Shown in pieces: positions 54,540 to 64,000 of a stretch of DNA of 64,000 bases. How positions within the stretch are numbered: the first letter of the stretch is position 1; the number at the start of each line of letters is the position of its first letter. Position numbers and translations under genes: made by a program. This DNA is from Gliomastix tumulicola (Eukaryota > Ascomycota > Sordariomycetes > Hypocreales > Bionectriaceae), in the NCBI GenBank assembly GCA_001599755.1, contig BCHX01000001.1, positions 3,906,001 through 3,970,000 on the forward strand, read 5' to 3'. The notes beneath the pieces were generated by a model, which was not told the origin of the DNA, searched no databases, and saw only the letters and a list, made by a program, of their open reading frames with translations.

Positions 54540-57134
54540 TCACTTCTTAGGCAGGCGGTACTTCCCGCCAGCAAGCTCCAGCTCCTGCGCCGCAACCTTC
54601 TCTGTAAGAAACTCCTGCAGCTCCTCGTTGTTCCACGGACACCCGTCCGGGATGAGCATCTTCATCATCATGAGGATCTGGCCCAGCTGCATCGTGGGGC
54701 TCGAGTTGGTCAGCATGCCGACGATGAACTGCCAGTAGATGGCCCTCTGCTCCTGCTCCTTGGAGCTCATGCCCTTGGCCTTGCGCGGCGACGGCTGGCT
54801 GCCATCGCCGGGGCCGTGCGAGTCTGACCCAGCGTCTACGGCCGAGTCCGCTGGAGCGTCGCTCTCGAGCTTCTCTAGGACGACGTATGTCTGGTCGCCA
54901 ATGTCTCGGATCACCTTCTTGCCGACCCAGAACTGCAGGGCGCTCTCTAGCAGGTCCTCGTCGATCATCAACTTCTCCCACAGCTCGTTAAAAGTCCGCT
55001 TCGCCGGGTCCGACGTGGCGGGCTCGCTGCTCTCCGGCTCTTGGAAGGCGTAGATCACAGCGGCCTCATACGGCTTGCACTCGAGCTGGATGGACCGGTC
55101 CTCTAGATCCAACTGCACCGTCGCCGACCCAAGGTGATCCAGCCAATTAAGCTTCCGCGACGACTTGAGATGTTCAAATCCAGCCTCGTACTGCGACTGG
55201 ATCCCGGAAATGACCTCGGGCACCTTGAACGGCTCCTTGGGGAGACTCGGCCAAAACAGCCGGGACAGGATCTTGGTGTGGAAGGCAACCGTGCCCCCAT
55301 CCTCGTCAGGCTGGGAGCGGATGCTCTTGCAGAGGACGGCATCGACCCTCTTCGAATCCTGTATATCCTTCATCATGACATCGCAGTTCTGCAGCGCCGC
55401 CTCGCCAAAGCGCTTCTTAAGCAGCCCGAGAACCTTGACTTCTTGCTGGAAGTTGGATTGTCCGGACAGCAGGCGCTCCGCGATGATCAGCTGGAACTCC
55501 TTGATAAAGATGTCCTGCGATCCTAGGGCGCTGATCAGGGTACCCACGACGTCCTCGTTCTTTGGGCGTTTGTAGTTGACGCCTGCGTCGGCAGGGTCGG
55601 GCACCCATGACATGTCGTTCCAGTCGAGGTCATCTTCGTCCGCGTGGCGTCGCTGCTGCTGCGAAGCGTCGTTTAGGATCACGGCAAGCTCGGTAAGCTT
55701 GGTCTTGCTCTCTTCCGCATCGACGAGCTTAGGATTCGACAGTAGTCCTGTGACAACGATGCGAATGGCGTCATCCCTCTGGCAAAGGTAGAGCTGCAAA
55801 GCGTGCACAACCCGGTCTAGAAGCACCTTGGAGTGATCCAGAGCGTGAAATGCCCTGATCATGGAGATGTACGTCTGTAGTATGTAAAGCGTGGACCGCC
55901 CAGGATGAAGAAGGCGCTTCTGGAGGGTGGATGAGAACGTGTCCGTGAGCTGCAGCCGTCGTTGAGGGGTGGTCACAGTCGAGCGAAGGTCCTCCACGCC
56001 CCCTCTACTCTCAGGCCACTTTAACACGATGTCAAAGAGTTCCTGGATCCGCAGTGACGCGAGGCGGCCGACGGCCGTCTCCTTCCAGGACTCGACATCG
56101 CTCCATTCGATCTGGACCCCCAGCCGGCTGAAGATCTCGACGGCGACGCGCCCGTACTGGTTCTCGACCCATTCACATAACCCGGACACGCAGCTCGACA
56201 TGGTCGCAGAGGCGGTGGACGCGTTCTGGTCACTGGAGACAGCCCATACACCGGCATATGTATCGTGTATATAGCTATTCATGCAGCTATCCATGAGCTC
56301 AGCGAACAGGACCTGAAACTTCTCTCCTGCAAGCCCGATCTTCCGCAGTGACCCTAGCAGTCCGAGGAGCTCAGCGCGAGGGTCGGTTGCCGAGGTATGC
56401 TCCCCGGTCTTCCCGGATATCTTGGACGTGCCGGTGGTGTCCTCTAGGTCAGGGGAGCCAAGGATATCGCCAACAAGCCGCCGGAGAACATGCCGCAGAG
56501 CAGCCAACAGCCCCGGAGTCCATGAGTTTCCGACGATAGCGTGGAGGTCATGCCGAAATCGAACAAGTGCGTCCTCGGCAGCAGCCTCGTCCCTCATGCC
56601 ACGGGCGATGAGCGACAATCCGTAGAAATACTGGCGGTGGGCGGCCTCAAGCGTCCGGATGCTGCTGGCCACTATGATTTCCTGTCCGCTTTGCGACGCA
56701 CAGGCTGCGAGCAGCGGTAATACATGACTTACGAAGTGCTGTCGAGTCTGCTGAGCGTGCCACGACAGTATGTCTTCAGTATGTGTCGCGTGAGGCAGGT
56801 GATTAAGGGGGTCCAGGACCAGTGACAGAGAGTTGTAGAAGGCCTCGTCTGCATCCTGGGACTCAGGGGCAAGAGCACCAAACGAGTCCTCCACGGTGAC
56901 GGACGTGGGAAGAAGAACCCTCGAGGTCACGACATGCCATGCCCTGTCCCATCGCACCTGGTCACTCGCGAGGCTGCCCTCATACCCGGTGTTGGCCCTG
57001 AAGGCCGGCGAGGGCCCGCCGAAGGGCTCCCCAGGACGCGTGGCGGGGATCAACGGGGTCGGCTGGGATACCTCGGGCTCGAAGACGGACCGGAAGACCT
57101 TCTGCTTGCGAGTCCGGACCCTGGAGACTGCCAT
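54540..57134 (-). CDS. APC2: Anaphase-promoting complex subunit 2 (APC2, cullin-like)
   Basis: A single exon of 864 codons. APC2 is the cullin-type scaffold that, with the RING subunit APC11, forms the catalytic core of the APC/C ubiquitin ligase controlling anaphase and mitotic exit. The cullin-homology region includes IFIKEFQLIIAERLLSG and EVKVLGLLKKRFGEAALQNC, then LNWLDHLGSATVQLDLEDR and the winged-helix-like ALQFWVGKKVIRDIGDQTYVV. The C-terminal APC2 domain (about 799-864) has IYWQFIVGMLTNSSPTMQLG and ends GGKYRLPKK. The start at 57134 (MAVSRVRTRKQK) is chosen: the open frame upstream contains only a TTG. Length is normal for fungal APC2. Confidence 0.92.
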   Translation of the reverse strand: MAVSRVRTRKQKVFRSVFEPEVSQPTPLIPATRPGEPFGGPSPAFRANTGYEGSLASDQVRWDRAWHVVTSRVLLPTSVTVEDSFGALAPESQDADEAFYNSLSLVLDPLNHLPHATHTEDILSWHAQQTRQHFVSHVLPLLAACASQSGQEIIVASSIRTLEAAHRQYFYGLSLIARGMRDEAAAEDALVRFRHDLHAIVGNSWTPGLLAALRHVLRRLVGDILGSPDLEDTTGTSKISGKTGEHTSATDPRAELLGLLGSLRKIGLAGEKFQVLFAELMDSCMNSYIHDTYAGVWAVSSDQNASTASATMSSCVSGLCEWVENQYGRVAVEIFSRLGVQIEWSDVESWKETAVGRLASLRIQELFDIVLKWPESRGGVEDLRSTVTTPQRRLQLTDTFSSTLQKRLLHPGRSTLYILQTYISMIRAFHALDHSKVLLDRVVHALQLYLCQRDDAIRIVVTGLLSNPKLVDAEESKTKLTELAVILNDASQQQRRHADEDDLDWNDMSWVPDPADAGVNYKRPKNEDVVGTLISALGSQDIFIKEFQLIIAERLLSGQSNFQQEVKVLGLLKKRFGEAALQNCDVMMKDIQDSKRVDAVLCKSIRSQPDEDGGTVAFHTKILSRLFWPSLPKEPFKVPEVISGIQSQYEAGFEHLKSSRKLNWLDHLGSATVQLDLEDRSIQLECKPYEAAVIYAFQEPESSEPATSDPAKRTFNELWEKLMIDEDLLESALQFWVGKKVIRDIGDQTYVVLEKLESDAPADSAVDAGSDSHGPGDGSQPSPRKAKGMSSKEQEQRAIYWQFIVGMLTNSSPTMQLGQILMMMKMLIPDGCPWNNEELQEFLTEKVAAQELELAGGKYRLPKK

Positions 57135-60100
57135 GGCCGACGACCGGATACCTGGACTTTCTTCCTTCAACGGGGGCAGCAGGTTCCTCCTCGCATGCTG
57201 GTGTTGCTGTTGCTGCTACTACTGCTGGGGAAGGAGGAAGAGAGGGGTTGTTTGCGGTGTGGCTTGGTCTGGCGTGGTCTGGCCTGACCCTCCTTCAGCG
57301 TCGAATCCGACTCGTCATGCGACGTGTCGTCGGGGTGAATTTATCGTGTCGCAGTGAGCGTTGCATGTGTTTGTTGACATGCCAATGTGTGGACTCCATT
57401 CACATGTGCTGTGGCGCACGGATCATTTCTCGGCGCGTGGGTGGAGGCTGAAGGCGCTCACGTTGATGACAAAATAAGCCCGCCCCACAGTGCTGTCTCT
57501 GCCGCAAAAGCTGCGGGGCACTCGACGGCTTGCGTGTCATATATTCTGTCACCCTTTCTGGGCGCTTCAATCGGTAAATATAGAAAGTCAGACCTTGTAG
57601 TGGCTTCGGGCTGGAGGCTGCAATCAGGTAAGCCGGGCGAGGCTGCACATGCAACGGCAAGCCAAGTCCCGGCCCAGACATTTGCCCGAGTTTACGGGAG
57701 AAGTAGGGGGCGTGGGTTCAAGAAGACAGTGACACATTGCCAGGGCCGCTATCAGACTCGGGCGTTCGAGAGGTAAGCCCGTTTATGTATGGCTTCGAAC
57801 ACGAGGCCGACTAGTAGCTGCATCTACGCCACCGAGTGAGCGCGATGTAACTGCTCACCCGAAGCCAGACAACCCTACTTGTAGAAGCTGAGGCCGCTGA
57901 CATCTCGTGATGGGCTATACCGCCGAAAGCTGCAGTCATATCCCGCTGCACAGCCCTGATAGCGTCCTTGTCGTCTGCAGCCACTGCGGTTAATTAATAT
58001 GTACAATTACGCTGGGTCCGGGCATGGCATGGCATCTGAGCACCCTGTCAACTGGACGGGTACCTTTTTTTTCTTCTTTTCGGCGTGTGCCTATGAATGT
58101 TGAATGTCTCAGTCTCGGCTTGCTGCTGACGTGCAGCACGTCAAGGCCCTTTTTTTTCTTTCTCTCTCGCTTCTTGAGTCTTATTTCATTCCGTTAGGTA
58201 ATTGCCATCGATGCCGGCGCGTGTCTGCCTCCCGTATTCTGACACACTGATATCTCGCGATCCAATTTTACCGGCAGATACGGGACGCACAAGATGAGAG
58301 CTGAGCGCAGATGAAAATGGTGAGTTGGAGAGCTGTGATTGGACGTTGACGATATCGCTTCGCCGATCTGGGACTAGGAACTTCTAGACCGACTTTGTTA
58401 TCTGCCTCACAACCTTCCGCATCTTCCTGTCGACGGCTGGGATTTCAGGACAATCGAGGCTCGCCACGGTTCATTTTGCGCCGGTGATAAGAACTTTAGC
58501 AGTGGCCCATGGACGAAAGCTTGGCCGATCACTTGCAGCTGCTTAGCGTCGGTCCCCCGTCTGGCAGTCCAAGTCCAAGGCCACGATTCCGCCCCCAACG
58601 CAGCATATCCTCCTGTATGAAAGCAATAGTTCCTCGATTACTCAGGGTCTTATGTTACCTTGCTTGTGGGCCGATACGGTAGATCGGGTGGTGCTTTTTT
58701 TTTTCTTCGTCGAGGGAGAGGATAGAGGACAGAGACATGGGCGACGAGCCCATCGTAACTCCAGCAATGCGTTGTCCTAAAGGTCCCCTCTCCCCTTTCT
58801 GAGCGGACATTCTGAGATGTCATATTTGTCGGTTTCACGGGACGAGACCCAAGCCTTGCTAGCTCATCATATTGCATCTAGACCCCTCGCGAGCCCCGGA
58901 AGGGGTGCTGTAATGCGCGGACATGTGTCAATTGTTCCCAGCAAGAACCAGGCACGGCCATGCTGGCAAAGTTGGCAGGCACTCGGCGCTTTCTCCGCCC
59001 TCGGTCAAACCTCTTCCTGGCACAGACCATGGTCCTTGTTCCCCGGGACCAGAGCCACGGCCGGAGCAGCCCCCAACCCGGCGCCGGAAAAGAGGGGAGT
59101 GCCAGGGAAGGGGGCCAGGAAGGGGGCATGGAGGGGAGGAGGAGGGCCTGGAGGGAGGGGGAGAGCAGAGCACGACTTCGTTCCCCGATCCCCCAGCTCA
59201 CGGGCCACCAGCGCCCTGTGATGTGATTAGTCTCAGAAAGGCAGCCGGAACCTAACGCCCGCAAGTACAGCACCCTCCAGTGCTAGTGTCTAGGCAGTAG
59301 CGCTGTCGAAACTAGTGATAAGCCCTGGAAGAGCCAGGGGAGGGGGGGGGGGNGGTGCACCACATGAACCACTCAGCGACGAGCCACAGTCAATAGTATG
59401 ATGGAAGAAGTAATGCCGACATACGTCAGGGAGGGCGAGGAAGAGGCAGTTTCAGCAGTCTCGGGAGCTGCACGCACGTAATACTGTCATGTGAACGTTA
59501 GCGATATGAACATTGCACAATACATATACGTACATATGCAGCAGGGGGCAAGGTTCGGCTCCGATAGAGGGTGGGAAGAACAGCGTTCCATTCCATGGCT
59601 GGCATCCATGACAGGAGCATGCAAGCATGCAAGCAAGGCAACGACCCCGGCGTCGAGCGGGCGCTGGGGAACATTCGCGGCTGCTTCCCAGTCTGGACAG
59701 CCTTCCAGCCGACCCAGCAAACACCCAAGACGCTTCCTCGCACTCTGACTGGACGAGTGACGATGCCACCAGCCGGAATACGATGCCTCTTTCGATCACA
59801 CTCCAGGAGAAAGAGAGCAGTGATGGGCGGCCCCCAAGCGGTGGGACCTGCTCGCCGAGTTGCCATGACTGACAGGCCAGGCCATCTGCCGCTGTCGCAA
59901 CATGACGTGAGCCCACCCAATCGGCACCTCCCAATCCCATCGGCCAAAAACTGCCATCTGCCAGCTCAGCTGGGCACTGCTGCTCACCTGCAGCACCATC
60001 AGCACCTGGATGGCCTCTGCTCAACCAACCCTCCAGCATTCAAAGAGGCGCCGCCGCACGTCTCTAGCTCAGCGCTTTTTCTCACACCGTCTCTTTCTAG

Positions 60101-60630
60101 CACGGGCACGGTCGTCTGCAGAGGTAACCGTTACACTCACGAATTGCCCAAAGGAGAATATGGCCTAGCAAATGGGCTAGTTGTCAATCATGGCCCACGG
60201 TGTCTTCCGCCCATGATCGTGGGTGTGGTATTTTGTTTTTTGGTGTGTGATGGGAGAGAAGGCCCTTCCGTCGATGCTGCAGCTGCAGGCGTGCCAATCT
60301 CCCCGGATTCGCACACCGTCGCACCACCTCTCCTTCTAGAAAGAGACTAGATTACGAGAATTGGGCAATGAAATGCGCCGCCATTGGCCAACCTGCTCAC
60401 CTTCACCTTTCAGGCCGGGTGCCAAAGTGCTCATGCACATCACGTCGGCAACTCCATCTGCAATGCAGAGGCTCAACGTGTGCCTTTCTTGTCTGAAGAT
60501 TTCGGGCCTGCATCGTCCACGTGCAATTTCCGCTTGATCTCAAGCGTCGATGCGGCAGGCATTTACCGCCATGATACCATTTCCTCGTCATATCGCGACC
60601 CCTTTCCGGGCCAGTTTCAGTTGCCCTGGC

Positions 60631-60666
<36 letters not shown>

Positions 60667-63600
60667 CCGTCGGAGAGCTAAGCCGCGCCCAAAATGACAT
60701 GCCGGGTCTCGCGTGCTTGGCCCTGACCAACCGTCCAGTGGAAAGGCGCAATTACGGGCAGGCTGGGCAGGGCGCGCAACCTGCTGGTAGTATTATATTG
60801 CAAGTGGAGGCTTTTCTGGCTCTCTGGCCTTGCTGGGGCTTTAAGCGAGTCTCATTGCATGTCAATGCACGTGTTCCGCATGTGCCTAAAGGCGGCGGCG
60901 GCTTGCACTGTTGGGGACGTTTTACTCCGTACACTCACCATTCAGGTTTGTAGACGCCGCCTCGGTCAGGACGAATGGCTCCGTTCGAGGCGCTCAGAGC
61001 GAAATGAGAGGCTGCCTTAGGGAGAAGCCATCTGCAGCCAGAGCCCAGGAAGGCCTGTCCTACTCTGTGGCTCACTGTGCGAGTTCTGCAAACCCCCACC
61101 CTTGACTCGTTCTCTTATCCATCACATCAAATCAAATCAGCTATATTCCGGAGGCGGTAATCCCCCGCCATCAACAACCACCTGCACGCAAGCCGTCCTC
61201 CCAATTAGCCCCGACGCATCCCTCCCGTGCAGATATGCATGCTCCTATCAACTCTATCATCTCCTATTACATACAGACAACGTACTCCGTGCCTCTGCAG
61301 AGATAAGGGAGAGGTCCTTTAGCGAACCTCTGGGGTGGGGGTTTTTGCTCGTCCGGCGACTATGGCGCGAACCACACCACCTGTTTTTTGACCATCTCTC
61401 GACCGGACAGCGAGCCTGAAGTGTAGTCGCCGACCGGTGCTGATCATCGTGATCTCCAATCTCATTAGTACTTTGGTCGATTCGCCTACCGCAGCCCACA
61501 TGCAGCTCATGCTCGCTCTTATACGCTCCTGGTCCAAGATGCGTTCGGCACGTATTGGAGCAGATATGAGCTGCTGGCACGGAACCAACAAAAGACACGG
61601 GCAACTCAGGGCTTCAAACCAACAGAGCCCAACCTCTCGGGTGCTCCTGGAAAAGGGGCCCCCTCCCCCTCCCCCTCCCCTCCATCTCGGCCATGTCCGC
61701 AGTTAGCAGCCACCGTAACTCATCCCCTCGGTACCTGGATCAATAGAGTGCGGTAAGAACTGGCGAATAAGCCAACCAGAAGACGGCTCCGGAACATCTG
61801 GGTTATCAAACTGCGTAGTTATCCCTTTCTTTCTCGGTCTCTCTCCCCCCTGGCCCGCGCGGAAGTGCTGCACGCGCACACCAATAAGGACTAGCATCAC
61901 ATCACATCACATCAACAACACACAGACACACACCACCACCCCCTGCCACTCCCCTTCTTTTCCTCTTTCGTGGTTTTCTGAGTGATGATGATAATACGCT
62001 ACGGGGACAAGTTGATGTTGCAGTGAAAAGGCGGGATGGATTCCTTGGCCTGAGCGTCGCTTGTTCCCCATTCTGTGCGAGTCCGACAGGCAAAAAGCCA
62101 TGTGCTTCTCGATTCCTTCCCATTTTCCCTCTCTCNCCCCCTTCTCTGACAGCCAGCACGACGCCGCCGCCGCCGCCCGCCCGCCCCTCTTCCCCCTCCT
62201 TCGAAGATCACTGCTGAAGCCTTACCCGGCCTTGACCGTTCTGAGCCCAACAGGTTTTCCTGTTTCCCTGCCGCTAGTTGAAAGACTTGGGCACGCCCCC
62301 CAAAAATGCCGAGTGCCGGGACTGGGGCGGGACGAAGCCCGAATGGGGGAGGTCAGAAACAGAAAAAGAAAAGAAACGAAGAGCCAGAAAGCACAGAGCA
62401 AGAGAGAGAGCCCGTTGCCGCCGCCGGCGCTGACGATTCTAATATTACGCTTAATCAAGGTCATCGTATTCGCTTCGTTTTTGGTGATGAGCCTGGGGCG
62501 CCTGGACCTTTTCTCCCCCCCGCCCTCTCTGTCTCTCCCTCTCCTCCCCGGGCAGTGCCACGCTGGCACGTCGGAAGCGAAAGGCAGATAAGCCGGGCCA
62601 TCTCTCCTACTCGTATGGGCCCTGTCCACCGCCGCCGCCCGGGGCAGAAACAGCCTGCAAGACCTCCTTACCTGAACCAGTAGACAGTTGCGTTAGCTAG
62701 TGGGTGTAATATGGCAATCACGCAGCTGAATGTGAGTCCTCCCCCGGGCAACGGAGTGGACAGCGCAAGAGTGCTCCGCCGCCTCATCTTAGTCAGTACC
62801 GAGGAGGCGTCGGCGGTGAGAAGTAGCATCATCAATGGTTCGCAAAAAAAGAAAAAGAAAAAAAGAAGCAACAACAAGAAGCCCCAGGAGTAAGCATTGA
62901 ATTTAGCAGCGCGCGCGCCCAGTTAGCGGTCGGTCCCAGTGCCTCCTGGCTCAAGGCGCTATATAATACAGCAAAGCTAGACTAGCGGGAACGGAGCATT
63001 ATTCTCACTTGCCCTTGCAATCGTACCCAGACAGGCCTCCAATTGCCGTCGAGATTCGCCCGCCATCGACGTCACTGCCGAAGATAGGTCGAATCATCTG
63101 GGAAGAACGGGCAAAATGGCTAGCAGAGCGCGAGCGTTGTGTGTGGTGGTCTGGCGGTGTCTGTGGCCCTCCGGGACAGGTGTGAGTGGACTTTGCAGCG
63201 TTAGTTTGGCACTATCTGCGGTATGGGGGCTGAAAATGCCAGTGCCCGCCTGCCTTTTTTCCCTTTTTCCTTCCCTCCCCCCTGTCTGGGGCCTCTGGGC
63301 TCTATTACTACATGCCACTCGTCAGTGTTGTCATTGATTGGCCGGAGAGGTCGGGAGCCCGGGGGGGGGGGGGTCTCACTGCAATAAGCCCGTCAGCTGG
63401 ACCGCTTGTCAACCCACATGTCACTCGCGACATGTGCCTCGTCTCGTACTTCTCGTGAAAATGTGTGTGTGTGTGCGTGTGTGCGTGAGAGAGATAACAC
63501 CATTCCGCGTAGACGAAAGTAGAAAATAGATGGAAGACAAACAAGTCTCTAGAACTAACTAACTAACTAATGCGTTGAGGTAGTAAAGACTAAATAATAC

Positions 63601-64000
63601 TGTAATAGAGCTCTGCGGTTGCAGAGAGAAAGGTGTCAAGCAAGTAATAAAAATAAAATAAAAAGATCGTAACATCATCTTTGTTCTTCTCTCTCCCGCG
63701 TGCTCCTCGTGTAAATAAACAGAACGCTCATACCCACAAACTCCATCCGCTCTCCCTCGTCAGCTTCGTTTTCGTCCCCTCCCGAAGATGTGCGTTGTCC
63801 TGGGACCTGGAAGTCCGCCCCCTCCATATTTCCTCGCCAGAGGAACACTCGCTAATAAAGATGACATTGACCGACCGACCACCCACCATCCCATTTGAAC
63901 ACCACATCCAATGTTCAGCCGTAAACATGAAAATAGCATGCGCCATTCGTGAAACCCTCATCATCAAGTCATGTAACCCCTAGAACACCGCCGACCCCAC
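57135..64000. other. 6.9-kb region with no recognised gene
   Basis: From the APC2 start to the window edge I find no supported coding exon, tRNA or repeat family. Frames up to about 260 codons exist (for example 59571-60350 plus), but they lack any known motif and have His/Pro/Ser-rich translations typical of non-coding GC-rich DNA. Simple repeats: an 11-G run with an N (59342-59353), CTG (60632-60663), CATCA (61893-61915), a 13-G run (63361-63373), TG (63459-63485) and AACT (63552-63570). Likely APC2 promoter plus a long leader or regulatory region of a gene to the right. Confidence 0.5.
60632..60663. repeat. CTG microsatellite
   Basis: About ten CTG/TGC units in non-coding DNA. It produces an artefactual poly-Ala frame on the plus strand. 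Confidence 0.9.

Noticed and set aside
59571..60350. A 259-codon plus-strand frame in the right-hand desert
   Set aside because: No domain, no hydrophobic core pattern and a composition rich in His/Pro/Ser/Arg as expected from random GC-rich DNA. No supporting upstream or downstream exons.
60384..60953. A 189-codon plus-strand frame with poly-Ala
   Set aside because: The poly-Ala comes from a CTG/GCT microsatellite, and nothing else in the frame resembles a protein family.
1..64000. CRISPR arrays, insertion sequences, retrotransposons or integrated viral sequence
   Set aside because: All repeats seen are microsatellites, homopolymers or in-gene tandem units. No transposase, reverse transcriptase, integrase, terminal repeats or capsid-like frame was recognised.

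Overview
This is a nuclear window from a filamentous ascomycete (Pezizomycotina, probably a Sordariomycete). The genes have short GT-AG introns, mostly 50-90 nt, with CTAAC/CTGAC-like branch sites. Coding sequence is GC-rich. The window also carries a leashin-type giant gene, whose product tethers Woronin bodies, an organelle found only in Pezizomycotina. I rebuilt the gene models by joining exons by eye; every multi-exon model below closes to a whole number of codons. No tRNA, rRNA, transposon, CRISPR array or other mobile element was recognised.

Left part (1-13 kb), housekeeping block. It holds the 3' end of a possible SH3-domain gene (+), a fructosamine/ketosamine-3-kinase (-) whose first intron contains an assembly gap, and a three-KH RNA-binding protein (-). 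Then come a CENP-K-like kinetochore protein (+), dUTPase (+), pyridoxal kinase (-) with an 11-nt micro-exon, and PCNA (-). Perfect MCB hexamers (ACGCGT) precede the CENP-K-like, dUTPase and PCNA genes, which fits shared G1/S control, although the hexamer is not rare here.

Middle-left (13.4-19.4 kb), an accessory-looking island. An ankyrin-repeat protein (-) with freshly duplicated repeats stands head-to-head with a small ankyrin protein (+) whose C-terminal part carries a His/Asp/Ser pattern like a chymotrypsin-fold peptidase. A lineage-specific protein of unknown function (-) follows.

Middle (20.3-25.4 kb). A vezatin-like (peroxisome myosin-receptor family) membrane protein (-) and an unknown, possibly mitochondrial, 625-aa protein (+) are transcribed divergently.

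Centre (26-46.6 kb). One leashin/'involucrin repeat' gene (-) fills almost a third of the window. A 19,083-nt uninterrupted exon plus a 1,455-nt last exon encode about 6,845 residues. Its core is about 3,750 residues of acidic Glu/Pro/Ala sequence punctuated by about 24 lysine clusters at roughly 160-residue spacing.

Right part (48-64 kb). A RING-finger protein (-) and APC2, the cullin-like subunit of the anaphase-promoting complex (-), are separated and flanked by long non-coding stretches (4.1 kb and 6.9 kb) rich in microsatellites and homopolymers.
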